From NCBI GenBank assembly GCA_031180725.1, contig JAPSLO010000005.1, positions 1 through 64,000 of the forward strand: a stretch of DNA of 64,000 nt, given 5' to 3'. Numbering within the stretch: position 1 is the stretch's first letter; every line of letters begins with the position of its first letter. Under the pieces are notes generated by a model. That model worked only from the letters and a program-made list of their open reading frames with translations. It had not been told where the DNA came from and did not search any database. Positions 43,195 through 52,611 of the stretch are shown here, in pieces. This DNA is from Roseomonas sp. (GTDB taxonomy: Bacteria; Pseudomonadota; Alphaproteobacteria; Acetobacterales; Acetobacteraceae). A program made the translations under genes and the position numbers.

Positions 43195-44247
43195 ATGACG
43201 CCGCGCGAACGCGCCAAGTCTTTCTGCAGCCGCTTTGGATTGCACGTACCAGTCCTGCAGGCACCGATGGCCGGCGTAACAGCGCCTGGGCTAGCGGTGG
43301 CGGTGGCGAATGCCGGAGGGATGGGCGCCTATGGCGCCACGCTGCACGACCCCGCCACCATCCGCGCCTGGGCCACCACCTTCCGGGCGCAGTCGAACGG
43401 CGCTGTCCAGCTCAACTTGTGGATCCCCGATCCGCCCCCGACCCGCGACGCGGCAAAGGAGGCCGCGATGCTGGAGGCTCTGGCGCAATGGGGTCCGGCC
43501 CCCAAGCCGCTGGGCGACGGGCCCTGGACGCAGGATTTCGAAGCTCAGTGCGAGGCGTTGCTGGAAGCAGCGCCACCCGTCATCTCCTCCATCATGGGGC
43601 TTTTCCCGGCGGCCTTTGTGGACCGAATGAAATCGCGCGGCATCGCCTGGTTCGCCTGTGCCACCACGCCCGCTGAGGCGCGCGCCGCCGAGGCGGCCGG
43701 TGCGGATGCCATCGTCGCCCATGGCGCGGAGGCCGGCGGCCACCGCGGCGCCTTCGATGCGGCGCTGGCCGAAGCGCAGTCGCTCGGCCTGTTCGCGCTG
43801 CTGCCGCAAGTTGTGGATGCCGTCTCGGTGCCGGTGATCGCGGCCGGCGGCATCATGGACGGGCGCGGCATGGCAGCTGCCTTGGCCCTTGGCGCGAATG
43901 CAGTCCAACTCGGCACAGCTTTCCTGCGCTGCCCGGAAGCGGAGTTGGCGCCGGCCTGGGCGGACGCCATCACGCGGGCAACGCCGGAAGACCTGGTCCT
44001 GACCCGCGCCTTCAGCGGCCGACTGGGACGCGGCATTGCCAATGACTGGACGCGCAAGGCGCCATCAGCCCTGCCCTATCCGCTGCAACGCGTTGCCACC
44101 GGTCCGATGCGCGACCAGGCAGCGAAGGCGGGGGATGCGTCCCGCATGCAGATGTGGGCAGGCCAGGGCGCCCCGTTGTCGCGTGCCGAGCCCGCCGAGA
44201 ACCTCGTGCGCCGTATTTGGGCCGAAGCGGAGGCGGTCCTGCGTTGA
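43195..44247 (+). CDS. Nitronate monooxygenase-like FMN enzyme
   Basis: This 350-residue TIM-barrel flavoenzyme resembles 2-nitropropane dioxygenases/nitronate monooxygenases. It has VLQAPMAGVTAPGLAVAVANAGGMG, GADAIVAHGAEAGGHRG with the conserved His, and VIAAGGIMDGRGMAAALALGANAVQLGTAFL. It probably oxidises alkyl nitronates, although some members have enoyl-reductase or other FMN roles. It starts at 43195, 11 bases after the glycosyltransferase stop, with AGGGGGA upstream. It converges on the aldolase gene. Confidence 0.88.
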   Translation: MTPRERAKSFCSRFGLHVPVLQAPMAGVTAPGLAVAVANAGGMGAYGATLHDPATIRAWATTFRAQSNGAVQLNLWIPDPPPTRDAAKEAAMLEALAQWGPAPKPLGDGPWTQDFEAQCEALLEAAPPVISSIMGLFPAAFVDRMKSRGIAWFACATTPAEARAAEAAGADAIVAHGAEAGGHRGAFDAALAEAQSLGLFALLPQVVDAVSVPVIAAGGIMDGRGMAAALALGANAVQLGTAFLRCPEAELAPAWADAITRATPEDLVLTRAFSGRLGRGIANDWTRKAPSALPYPLQRVATGPMRDQAAKAGDASRMQMWAGQGAPLSRAEPAENLVRRIWAEAEAVLR

Positions 44248-44301
44248 GGCTGGTAAAGGCCACCCCGCAGGATCATGGCGACCTGATCGGGTCCCGCCGC
44301 G

Positions 44302-45087
44302 TCAGCTTCGGTAGTCAGGCGCGTCATCCGCAATGAGAGGCAGTGCCGCGTCCCAGGCGAATTGCGCATGCGCCAAGCTGTTGGGATTATTAAACTGGCC
44401 CGCTGTCTTCAGCCGCACCTCCTCCGGCGGGAAGACCAGCTCCTCCCCGCCCGCAAGGGCCGCGACTTGGGCCTGGCAAGCGCGCTCCAGATAGTAGATC
44501 TGGTTCCAGGCTTCCGCGATGGTGCGCCCGCCGACCAGCAGGCCATGGTTGCGTAGGATCATCGCCTTGTTGACGGGGCCGAGGTCGGCGATCAGACGCT
44601 CCCGCTCGTCCAGGTCCAGGGCGATCCCTTCATAGCCATGATACGACAGGTGCCCGTAGAACTTCAGCGCGTGCTGGCTGATCGGCAGCAGGCCATGCTT
44701 CTGGGCCGAAACGGCAATGCCCGCGGATGTGTGGGTATGCACCACGCAGGTAAGATCCTCCCGCGCCATGTGAATGGCGGAGTGGATGGTGAAGCCGGCA
44801 GCATTCACGCGTGGCGTCTGCGGCCCTTCCTCCAGCACATTGCCGTGCAGGTCAATCTTCACCAGGTCGCTGGCGCGCATCCGGTGAAACAGCACGCCAT
44901 AGCGGTTGATCAGGAAGTGATGCTCCGGCCCGGGCAGGCGGGCGGAGATATGGGTGTAGATCAGGTCCGTCATCCGATGATGGGCCACCAGCCGGTATAG
45001 CGCCGCGAGGTCGCAGCGGATCTGCCACTCCTCGGCGGAAATGCCGGAAGGCGGCATGCCGTTATCCGGCCTCGCGGCGACATTCAT
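44302..45087 (-). CDS. Class II aldolase/adducin-family protein
   Basis: This 261-residue zinc-dependent aldolase-fold protein has RMTDLIYTHISARLPGPEHHFLIN, then CVVHTHTSAGIAVSA and a later metal His in ILRNHGLLVGG. The residue order fits class II aldolases that cleave sugar phosphates or hydroxy acids, or related decarboxylases. The start at 45087 (MNVAAR) follows AAGGAGC; an upstream 41-residue extension is ruled out as Arg/Pro-rich. It is the last gene of a minus-strand group with a Bug protein and DUF3604 protein. Confidence 0.88.
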   Translation of the reverse strand: MNVAARPDNGMPPSGISAEEWQIRCDLAALYRLVAHHRMTDLIYTHISARLPGPEHHFLINRYGVLFHRMRASDLVKIDLHGNVLEEGPQTPRVNAAGFTIHSAIHMAREDLTCVVHTHTSAGIAVSAQKHGLLPISQHALKFYGHLSYHGYEGIALDLDERERLIADLGPVNKAMILRNHGLLVGGRTIAEAWNQIYYLERACQAQVAALAGGEELVFPPEEVRLKTAGQFNNPNSLAHAQFAWDAALPLIADDAPDYRS

Positions 45088-45167
45088 GGGCAGCTCCTTG
45101 CACAGGGCGGATGGCCGATCATGCCGACTCCAGGGGCGCCGCGCCAGAAGGCGCGGCAGGGGCAAGT

Positions 45168-46139
45168 TCAGTCCATCCGCGCGCCGGCCGCCCGGAGAAT
45201 GGGCGGCCATTTCTCGTACTCCGCCTGGTGCAACGCCACCATCTCCTCCGGCGGTGTCAGCGGCGTCAGATCGAAGCCTAGAGAGGTGAGGCGGTTGCGG
45301 GCAGCCTCGTCCGCCATCATGGCCTTGGTCACCTCGTACATGCGCTGGACGATGGCGGCGGGCGTGCGGGCAACAGTGGAGACACCGATCCAGGTTGCCA
45401 TCTCATAGCCGGCGACGCCCTCCTCCCGCATGGTCGGCACATCCGGCAGGAACGACGACCGCTGGACCGAGCTGACCGCCAATGGGCGCAGGTCGCCGGA
45501 GCGGATTCCACCGATCAGGGTGGAGATGTTGAAGAAGGCGAAATCAACCTCACCGGTCTGCGCGGCGAGGATGCCTTGCGGTGCGCCGCGATAGGGAACA
45601 TGCGTCGCCTGGAAGCCCGCCATTTGCGCGAACATGGCGGAGGAGACGTGATGCGTGGAACCCACCCCGCCGGAGGAATAGGTCAGCGCACCCGGCCGTG
45701 CCTTTGCCGCGGCGACAATGTCTGCGACACTTCGGAAGGGGGAGTTCTTGTGCACCACCAGCGCGTTGCTCACTGATACCAGCCGGGTGACGGGCGCGAA
45801 GTCGCGCAGTGGATCGTAGGGCAGGCTGGGATAGAGCGCCGGATTGAAGGCTATGGCGGTCTGGCCGGTGATGGTCACCGTGTAGCCATCCGGGGCGCTG
45901 CGGGCGACCTGGCCCAGCGCCAGGGTGCCATTGGCGGCCGGGCGATTCTCCACCACCACGGGCTGGCCCAGCCGGGTGCTCCAGCCATCCGCCACCGCAC
46001 GGGCGACGATGTCGACGGAGCTGCCTGCCGCGAGCGGGGCGATCATGGTGATGGGCCGCGTCGGCCAGGCGGGCTGGGCGCGCAACACGCCCGGCGCCAG
46101 CGCCGCACCGGCTACGACCAGTAGCGATCGGCGATGCAT
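45168..46139 (-). CDS. Bug/TctC-family periplasmic binding protein
   Basis: This 323-residue TctC-type receptor has an MHRRSLLVVAGAALAPG leader. Family blocks are WPTRPITMIAPLAAGSSVDI, GQPVVVENRPAANG, SGGVGSTHHVSS and THVPYRGAPQG. No membrane subunits are adjacent. It starts 3 bases downstream of the DUF3604 stop and so is in that operon. It differs clearly from the other two Bug proteins in the window, so it likely binds a different carboxylate. Confidence 0.9.
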   Translation of the reverse strand: MHRRSLLVVAGAALAPGVLRAQPAWPTRPITMIAPLAAGSSVDIVARAVADGWSTRLGQPVVVENRPAANGTLALGQVARSAPDGYTVTITGQTAIAFNPALYPSLPYDPLRDFAPVTRLVSVSNALVVHKNSPFRSVADIVAAAKARPGALTYSSGGVGSTHHVSSAMFAQMAGFQATHVPYRGAPQGILAAQTGEVDFAFFNISTLIGGIRSGDLRPLAVSSVQRSSFLPDVPTMREEGVAGYEMATWIGVSTVARTPAAIVQRMYEVTKAMMADEAARNRLTSLGFDLTPLTPPEEMVALHQAEYEKWPPILRAAGARMD

Positions 46140-46141
46140 CG

Positions 46142-48472
46142 TCAGGCTTCCTTTCGGATCAGGTAGACAGGGCTGGACCAGACCACGGCCCCGTCCTCCA
46201 GCGTTGCGCGAAGGTACAGGGCATTGTCCTCGCCAGCCTTCAGCGAAACGCGACGGGAGAGGCGAACCCTGCTGTGAGGATTGCTATCGGGCAGGCGGAA
46301 GACGCGCATGCGCCGACCAAGACCGCCTGCTTCGTAGATCGTGTCCTCCAGACCGATCTGCACAATGGGCAGGCTTGCGGTAACCAGATTCGTCGCGATC
46401 TCCAGCGTACCAGCCGCGGCATCCTTCAGCGTGGTCTCGAAGCCGCCGAAGCCGCCGGTTGTCACGGCCTGGAAGCTCACCTCCTCAGCCGTTGCGGTAA
46501 AGGGCTTGTCCACATTCCAACGGTTAATGGCTGTCGTTGCCCCAAATTGATTGCCGCTGATGCCGACACGCCCCTTCCACAACGTCTCCCGGCCGCGGCC
46601 GCGGTACTCGGAGCCCTCCCAGGTCACGCGGATGCGCCGGCCCAGATCGGGCTCGGCATAGGGACGCCAGACTTCCAGCAGCTCCGTGCGGTTGCGCAGC
46701 TCGATCCGCTGCACCGGTGCGGCTGCCGCCAGTTCTATCTCGAACAGCGCTTCCGCATCCGTGACGTCAGTCAGGATATCGCCCATAATGGCGTGGGTCG
46801 TGCGGCCAATGGGCGCGCCACCCAACGCCGGGTCGTTCTCATGCAAGGCTGCCGGCGTGGCGAGCGAGACCTTCACATCCAGCTGCACGCGCGTGGCAGC
46901 CGTGGTGGCATATTGATGGCGGCGCTTCAGCGCCCGGAACAGCGCCGGGCGGGACAGTTCCTCCGCCAGGATGCAGGTTAGCCCGCCGTAGGAGCCGAAT
47001 TGCGAAGCGCCGGGATGCGAGGCGCCTTGCCGCCCCTTGTGGCCATCCGAATTAGCCGCGACACCGACCCGCGCGCCGACGGCGAAGGCGTCTTCCAGCA
47101 GCCAGTCGAAGGTGCCCCAGTCGGAATGCACCTCGACCGCCCGCTCCAGTTTCCGGTCGTGCGCGTAGAAGAGGTTGGCGTAGCGCCCGCCGACATGGGG
47201 CTGGCACAACACACCCTCCTCTTTCCGAAGAGCGGCATGCAGCGCCTTCACATCCAGCGCATCATTCCCCGCATCAGAAAGATCCTCCACGAGCGCGTGG
47301 CAGGAACGACGGATGGTGGCGCCTTCTCGCGCGAAGATCACGTTGCGGTCGCCGCCGAGCGCCGTGTTGCCGCTCCACTCGTATCCGGGGAAGAAGACGA
47401 AGCGCCCCGGCTTGTCGAACTCGGCAGTCAGCCGGTTCAGATCGGCCCAGAATTCGGCAGTGATCTGGAAGTCGTTGCCCTGGTGGCACATCACGTCGAG
47501 GAAGGCGCAGTCCCGGCCATACTCCGCCAGGCGCCGAGCGCTGTTGCTGCCCACCGTCTCGCCGGATTGGCCATGCAGGTCGGCCCAGAAAGGCAGCAGT
47601 TCCGCCTTCTCCACCAGACGCAGCGGGTTGGAGATCGCCAGCACCTGGCCGCCTTCGTCCAGCCATTCCACCTGCAGGTCACCGGCAGGGGCGGTCAGAC
47701 CCTCAATCCGATGGGCACGCGCGCCATCCGGCCAGTCAAAGCTTTCCGGCAGGCCTGCGATAGCGCCGCCAACCACGCGCATGCGAAACCGGCCTCGCAG
47801 ACGATCGGTCGGATTGCCCCAGGCATCATCGGCCCGCAGGTTCAGTGCGAAGGGCTCGCCGGCGCGGCGCAGCGTGGGCAGCACGGCCGTAAATCCAACC
47901 GGCTCGCCCGCCACGATCCTGAGGCTCGGCTGGTCAGGCAGCAGCGCCCAATTGCAGGTGGCGAAGACGTCGGCCAGCACCAGAAAGCGGAACTCATCCT
48001 CACAGTAGGTCTGCATGCGCAAGCCTGGTGAGCCGCCACGCCGATCACCCAGGCGGATGGTGATGGTGTCGCCGGGTGAAAGGAACCCACGCTCCACGGC
48101 TACGGTGATGGTGCGGCTCCAAGGCCGCATGGCCAGCTTGGGGTCGAAAGCAAGGCGAAGGACGGCGCCATTCGAGGCCTCAGCCGAGACGTAGTTTGGT
48201 GCCCTGGGGTCAGTGAATTGGGGACGCGCAAGATCCGACACCTGCCGCGTGCAGATACGCAGCGACCCCGTGTCGTCCATGCCGAAGCGGCCGGCCGTGA
48301 AGACTAGTTCGAAACTGGCATGGCTTCCCGCCACCACGGGTTCCAACGGCGAGAGAGCTACCCGGCCGATCTCTGCCGCCATGTAGTCCGTGTGGTGGGC
48401 AGTATGGCCCGGCGCTGCCCCTGGAATGGGCAGGGTCGCACAGGGCAGGCGGGCGGGGGTGTCGTCTGGCAT
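46142..48472 (-). CDS. Large DUF3604-family protein
   Basis: This 776-residue protein matches the DUF3604 family, which lacks a clear biochemical role. Seen here are LPFWADLHGQSGETVGSN, FPGYEWSGNTALGGDRNVIF, CQPHVGGRYANLF, EVHSDWGTFDWLLEDAF and NSDGHKGRQGASHPG. These His/Asp-rich segments resemble PHP-type metal phosphoesterases. N- and C-terminal parts look like beta-rich accessory domains. There is no signal peptide. The start at 48472 follows GAGGATT. It is divergent from a HutC-type GntR gene, which probably controls it, and shares the operon with a Bug protein and aldolase. Confidence 0.82.
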   Translation of the reverse strand: MPDDTPARLPCATLPIPGAAPGHTAHHTDYMAAEIGRVALSPLEPVVAGSHASFELVFTAGRFGMDDTGSLRICTRQVSDLARPQFTDPRAPNYVSAEASNGAVLRLAFDPKLAMRPWSRTITVAVERGFLSPGDTITIRLGDRRGGSPGLRMQTYCEDEFRFLVLADVFATCNWALLPDQPSLRIVAGEPVGFTAVLPTLRRAGEPFALNLRADDAWGNPTDRLRGRFRMRVVGGAIAGLPESFDWPDGARAHRIEGLTAPAGDLQVEWLDEGGQVLAISNPLRLVEKAELLPFWADLHGQSGETVGSNSARRLAEYGRDCAFLDVMCHQGNDFQITAEFWADLNRLTAEFDKPGRFVFFPGYEWSGNTALGGDRNVIFAREGATIRRSCHALVEDLSDAGNDALDVKALHAALRKEEGVLCQPHVGGRYANLFYAHDRKLERAVEVHSDWGTFDWLLEDAFAVGARVGVAANSDGHKGRQGASHPGASQFGSYGGLTCILAEELSRPALFRALKRRHQYATTAATRVQLDVKVSLATPAALHENDPALGGAPIGRTTHAIMGDILTDVTDAEALFEIELAAAAPVQRIELRNRTELLEVWRPYAEPDLGRRIRVTWEGSEYRGRGRETLWKGRVGISGNQFGATTAINRWNVDKPFTATAEEVSFQAVTTGGFGGFETTLKDAAAGTLEIATNLVTASLPIVQIGLEDTIYEAGGLGRRMRVFRLPDSNPHSRVRLSRRVSLKAGEDNALYLRATLEDGAVVWSSPVYLIRKEA

Positions 48473-48560
48473 GAATCCTCGTGGCCGGCGGGCCGACTGC
48501 TTATACGGAAGATCAGCAAAGTTTAGATATGAGCTCGGATCGGTGCTAGCCTTTCCATGC

Positions 48561-49325
48561 ATGATCCGTACCGATTCACTCGCGGCCAGCGATCCTGGCT
48601 TGTTATATCGCCGCGTGGCCGCCCTGCTGCGCAGCGAGATCGGCACTGGCCGCTTGGCCCCTGGCACCCGCCTGCCCAGCATCGCCGAACTGGCTGAACG
48701 CTGCGGTGTGGCCGCCGCTACGGTCAGAGAGGCCCTGAGCCTGCTGAAGGCGGAGGGGCTGGTGCATTCGCGCCAGGGTAGCGGCACCTTCGTAGCGGAG
48801 ACCGCGCCCCGTCGACGTCCGCAACTTGCCTTGGATCTGGGCTGGCCCGCCCTCGCGGAATCGATCCGCGGCAATCGGGCCGAAGTGCTTGAGGAGGATG
48901 CTTCGCCGCCTCCCCTGCCGGAAGACGGCTCCGAAGGGCGGCACGCGAAGCTGTACTGCCGGATGCGACGCATCCATCGTGACGCTGAAGGCATGGCCTA
49001 TGCTTCAGTCGAGATGCATGTTGACCGTCGCTGGTTCGACTTGGCTCCCACCCGCTTCCGCACCGGCATGGCTCTACCTCTGCTGGAGGAGCTTGGCGGC
49101 TCGGAGTTGCCGGAGATGCGGCAGCGCTTCCGGCTCGCGGCGGCCGATGCCGCCACCGCGGCCGCCCTAGGCGTGCCACTTGGCGCGCCAGTGGGCTGGA
49201 TCAGGCGTGTCCTGCTGGACCGGCAGGGTGTCGCAGCTTACTGGTCCGTCGGCCTGTTTCATGGCGACGCCGTGGTATTCGAGGCGACGCTACGCCGGCC
49301 GGAGGGAAACCAGGCGCATCGCTGA
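48561..49325 (+). CDS. GntR-family regulator, HutC/UTRA type
   Basis: This 254-residue transcriptional regulator has an N-terminal winged helix (LRSEIGTGRLAPGTRLPSI, then TVREALSLLKAEGLVHSRQGSGTFV) and a C-terminal UTRA ligand domain (about residues 110-245). It is divergent from the DUF3604 operon with an 88-base gap. The gap has an AT-rich patch (TTATAC, TTTAGATAT) that likely holds the overlapping promoters. I found no clear palindromic operator there. The ligand is unknown. Confidence 0.88.
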   Translation: MIRTDSLAASDPGLLYRRVAALLRSEIGTGRLAPGTRLPSIAELAERCGVAAATVREALSLLKAEGLVHSRQGSGTFVAETAPRRRPQLALDLGWPALAESIRGNRAEVLEEDASPPPLPEDGSEGRHAKLYCRMRRIHRDAEGMAYASVEMHVDRRWFDLAPTRFRTGMALPLLEELGGSELPEMRQRFRLAAADAATAAALGVPLGAPVGWIRRVLLDRQGVAAYWSVGLFHGDAVVFEATLRRPEGNQAHR

Positions 49326-49343
49326 GAATGGCGTGTCGGCTAC

Positions 49344-50891
49344 CTATCCGACGATGCCGATCTGCCAGGGCACGAATTCGTTGTTGCCGATACCCAGCAG
49401 CTCGCTCTTGGTGCGTTCGCCGCTGGCGACGCGCAGCAGGTAGCGAAAAATCTGCTCACCCATCTCGGGGATCGTCGCTTCCCCGTCCAGGACAACACCG
49501 CAATTGACGTCCATGTCCTCCTCCAGCCGGCGGTACATGGGCGTGTTGGTAGCAAGCTTCACAGAGGGGACCGGCCGACAGCCATACATGGACCCGCGGC
49601 CCGTGGTGAAAGCAATCAGGTTCGCCCCGCCCGCGACCTGGCCTGTGGCCGACACTGGATCATAGCCGGGCGTGTCCATGAAGACGAAGCCCTTGGTCGT
49701 CACCGGCTCGGCATAGCGGTACACCTCCATCAACGGCGTAGTGCCGCCTTTCATGGAAGAACCCAGCGACTTCTCGATGATGTTGGCGAGACCCCCGGCC
49801 TGGTTGCCGGGCGAGACCTTGCCGTTGATCTGGGTGTCCCGGCCGACCGCGTACTCCTCCCTCCACCAGCGCAGGCGCTCCAGCAGCTTGCGTCCGACTT
49901 CCTCCGATATGGCGCGCCGCGTCAGCGTATGCTCCACGCCGTTGATCTCCGGCGTCTCCGAAAGGATCGCCGTGCCGCCGTGCCGCACCAGGATGTCCAT
50001 CGCCGCGCCAAGTGACGGGTTGGCGGTGATGGAGGAGAAGCCGTCCGAGCCGCCGCATTGTAACCCGACGGTCAGATGGGCGGCGGAGACCGGCTGACGC
50101 GTGACGCGGTTCGCCTCTGGCAGCATGGCTTTCACCGCCTCAATGCCCGCCTCGATGCTCTTCCGGGTGCCACCGACCTCCTGCATCGTCATGCTGCGCA
50201 GCATGGGGCCGTCTGACAGACGGTGCTCTTCCTTCAGCCCGGAGATCTGGTTGCGCTCGCAACCCAGCCCGACCAGCACAGTACCGGCCACATTCGGGTT
50301 GCGCATGGTGCCGACGATGGTCCGACGCAGCAGGGCCATCGGCTCGCCGGTCATCTCCATGCCGCAGCCCAGCGCATGGCTGAGCGCGACCACGCCATCC
50401 ACGTTCGGAAAATCGGCCAGACGTTCCGGCGTGAACCAGTCGGCCACGGCGCGAACGACGCTGGCCGAGCAGTTCACGGTGGCGGCGATGGCGATGTAGT
50501 TGCGCGTGCCGACGCGGCCATCGGGGCGGACGATACCTTGGAAGGTCGCACGCTCATGCTCCGGCAGCAGTTCCACGGGGTGGTAGTCGGCGCAGAAGGC
50601 ATAGTCGCGCTGCAGCTCGCCCATCAGGCAGTTATGGGTATGCACGTAGCCGCCGGCGGGAATGTCCTCGCCGGCGAAGCCAATCACCACGTCATACTTG
50701 CGGATCGGATGACCGGCGGGGATCGCGACGGTCGCGATCTTGTGGCCGGCCGGCACACGGGTCCGCGTGACCACGCCTTCCAGCGGCACCTCCGTTCCGG
50801 GCTCCACGGCGACACGCGCCACCACAATATTGTCGTTGGGATGCAGTCGGATCACCGGGCCGGTGGCCCGCTTCGCGGTCAGGTCGAGCAT
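49344..50891 (-). CDS. UxaA/GarD-type sugar-acid dehydratase (altronate/galactarate dehydratase family)
   Basis: This 515-residue dehydratase combines the SAF-type N-terminal domain (about residues 10-100: GHKIATVAIPAGHPIRKYD, AGGYVHTHNC) with the large catalytic domain. Its landmarks are GYVRPDGRVGTRNYIAI-like, NCSASV, LSHALGCGM, VLVGLGCERNQI, LQCGGSDGFSSITANP and ISPGNQAGG-like segments. It needs iron or another divalent metal and removes water from a sugar acid. The start at 50891 follows GAGGAT and lies 4 bases after the Bug stop. The exact sugar acid is uncertain. Confidence 0.9.
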   Translation of the reverse strand: MLDLTAKRATGPVIRLHPNDNIVVARVAVEPGTEVPLEGVVTRTRVPAGHKIATVAIPAGHPIRKYDVVIGFAGEDIPAGGYVHTHNCLMGELQRDYAFCADYHPVELLPEHERATFQGIVRPDGRVGTRNYIAIAATVNCSASVVRAVADWFTPERLADFPNVDGVVALSHALGCGMEMTGEPMALLRRTIVGTMRNPNVAGTVLVGLGCERNQISGLKEEHRLSDGPMLRSMTMQEVGGTRKSIEAGIEAVKAMLPEANRVTRQPVSAAHLTVGLQCGGSDGFSSITANPSLGAAMDILVRHGGTAILSETPEINGVEHTLTRRAISEEVGRKLLERLRWWREEYAVGRDTQINGKVSPGNQAGGLANIIEKSLGSSMKGGTTPLMEVYRYAEPVTTKGFVFMDTPGYDPVSATGQVAGGANLIAFTTGRGSMYGCRPVPSVKLATNTPMYRRLEEDMDVNCGVVLDGEATIPEMGEQIFRYLLRVASGERTKSELLGIGNNEFVPWQIGIVG

Positions 50892-50895
50892 ATCC

Positions 50896-51873
50896 TCAAT
50901 CCGCACGTGCGTTGGAACGCCGTGCCACATCGCCCCATTTGGCGATCTCGGCACGGATGAAGCCGGCGAAGTCGTCCGGGCCGTTGCCCACGGGCTCCGC
51001 GCCCTGGTCGGCCAGTTTGGCACGGAAGGACGGATCCTGCACCGCCGCCTGCATGGCGGCCGAGATCGCCTCGATCGCCGGACGTGGCGTGCGGGAGCCG
51101 GCGATCAGGCCGAACCAGGCGACGGCCTGGACGTCCGGGAAGCCCGCTTCCACGGTCGTCGGCACTTCGGGAAGGGAAGCCGCGCGGCGCTGATCGGTGA
51201 CGGCCAGCGCGCGCAGCCGGCCATCGCGGATCTGCGGGATGGCGGAAGGCAGGTTGTCCACGATGATCTCCACCCGCCCGGCGGCGCCTTCCATCAGCAT
51301 CTGCGCCGCGCCGCGGAAGGGCACATGGGTCATGTCCAGGCCCTGGCCGTTCTTCAGCATCTCGCCGGTCAGGTGCAGGCTGGTGCCGATGCCGGAGGAG
51401 CCGAAGTTGAACTTTCCCGGCTCCCGCTTCACCAGCGCCACCAGCTCCGCCAGGCTGTGCGCCGGCACGCGGTTCGCCACCATGATGACATTGGGCATGG
51501 TGCAGATGCAGGAGATGGCGGCGACATCCTCCGGCCGGTAGGGCATCTGGCTGTAGAGGGCGTAGTTGATCGCGCCCGTGCCCACCGTGACCAGCGCGAT
51601 GGTGTGCCCATCCGGCTCCGACTTCAGCGCCTGGTCGGTGCCGATATTGCCGCCGGCGCCGGGCTTGTTCTCGATGATGACGGGCTGGCCGAGCCGTGGT
51701 CCAATCGCCTCGGCCGCCATGCGACCGACGATGTCGGCCGCGCCACCCGGTGCTGCCGCCACCACGAAGCGGATCGGGCGCGTCGGCCGCCAGGCCGGCG
51801 CCTGGGCGAAGGCGGGCAGGGCCAGCGTGGCGAAGGCGCTGCCGAGCGCCGCGCGGCGGGTCAGTGTGGTCAT
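50896..51873 (-). CDS. Bug/TctC-family periplasmic binding protein
   Basis: This 325-residue TctC-type receptor has leader TLTRRAALGSAFATLALP and mature start near AQAP. Family blocks are RPIRFVVAAAPGGAADIVG, GQPVIIENKPGAGGNIG, FGSSGIGTSLHLTGEML and HVPFRGAAQMLMEG. It is in the operon of the GntR regulator and dehydratase, overlapping the regulator stop by 4 bases. A sugar-acid ligand is likely from this context. No TctAB subunits are adjacent. Confidence 0.92.
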   Translation of the reverse strand: MTTLTRRAALGSAFATLALPAFAQAPAWRPTRPIRFVVAAAPGGAADIVGRMAAEAIGPRLGQPVIIENKPGAGGNIGTDQALKSEPDGHTIALVTVGTGAINYALYSQMPYRPEDVAAISCICTMPNVIMVANRVPAHSLAELVALVKREPGKFNFGSSGIGTSLHLTGEMLKNGQGLDMTHVPFRGAAQMLMEGAAGRVEIIVDNLPSAIPQIRDGRLRALAVTDQRRAASLPEVPTTVEAGFPDVQAVAWFGLIAGSRTPRPAIEAISAAMQAAVQDPSFRAKLADQGAEPVGNGPDDFAGFIRAEIAKWGDVARRSNARAD

Positions 51874-52589
51874 GGATGTTCTCCCCCTTGCTTCCCCTGC
51901 AGCATCCCGCGCAGGTGGATCTCGTGCCGTTCGATCAGCCGCGTGATCTGCGCGGCGGCGGCTTCCGGATCGCGGCGTTCCACGGCATCCAGCAGGGCGA
52001 CGTGGATCGGCAGGCTGCCGCGGGCGGCGTCCGGGTATTTCCAGGAGATGTTCGTGCTGAGCGTCAGCAGCCGCTCCAGCGCGGCACCAAGCTGGTGCAG
52101 GAAGCGGTTGTGGGCGGCGGCGTGCAGCGCCGCGTGGAAGGCCATATCGGCCGCCACGTAGTCGCCCGAGCCGCCCAGCGCGGCGCCCATGCGCGTCAGC
52201 GCGGCCCGCATCGCGCTGATGTCCTTCGGCGTGGCGCGTTGCGCCGCCAGGCGCGCGGCCTGCGGCTCGATCATCCGGCGCAGGTCAAGAAGATCGGTGA
52301 CGAAGCCCGGGTCCACCGGCAGGCCGGCCATCCAGTCCAGCACCTCGGCGTCCAGGATCTGCCAGCTCTCGCGCGGCAGCACGCGTGTGCCGGCGCGCGG
52401 CCGGACCGAGACCATCCCCTTCGCGGCGAGTGTCTTCACCGCCTCTCGCAGCACGGCTCGGCTGACGTCGTGGCGGGCGGCCAGCGCGTCTTCGGTGGGC
52501 AGGGTGGTGCCGGGGGGGAACTCGCCAGACAGCAGGGCGCGGCCGAGAGCCTCGGCGACCTGTCCATGCAGGTTCTTCAGACGCGCCAT
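51870..52589 (-). CDS. GntR-family regulator, FadR/FCD type
   Basis: This 239-residue regulator has a winged helix (ALLSGEFPPGTTLPTEDALAARHDVSRAVLREAVKTL in shorter pieces: FPPGTTLPTEDAL, VSRAVLREAVKTLAAKGMV) and an all-helical FCD ligand domain with the metal-type RRMIEPQAARLA, MAFHAALHAAAHNRFL and LDAVERRDPEAA segments. It heads the Bug-dehydratase operon. A palindrome 23 bases upstream of its start probably binds it, so it likely controls both its own operon and the divergent acyl-CoA dehydrogenase. Confidence 0.92.
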   Translation of the reverse strand: MARLKNLHGQVAEALGRALLSGEFPPGTTLPTEDALAARHDVSRAVLREAVKTLAAKGMVSVRPRAGTRVLPRESWQILDAEVLDWMAGLPVDPGFVTDLLDLRRMIEPQAARLAAQRATPKDISAMRAALTRMGAALGGSGDYVAADMAFHAALHAAAHNRFLHQLGAALERLLTLSTNISWKYPDAARGSLPIHVALLDAVERRDPEAAAAQITRLIERHEIHLRGMLQGKQGGEHP

Positions 52590-52611
52590 CCCTAACCGTC
52601 TCTGATGGTAT

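Noticed and set aside
48473-48560. HutC-type operator in the DUF3604/GntR gap
   Set aside because: Only AT-rich patches are visible; no inverted repeat of the expected G-T-x-x-T-A-x-A-C form was found.
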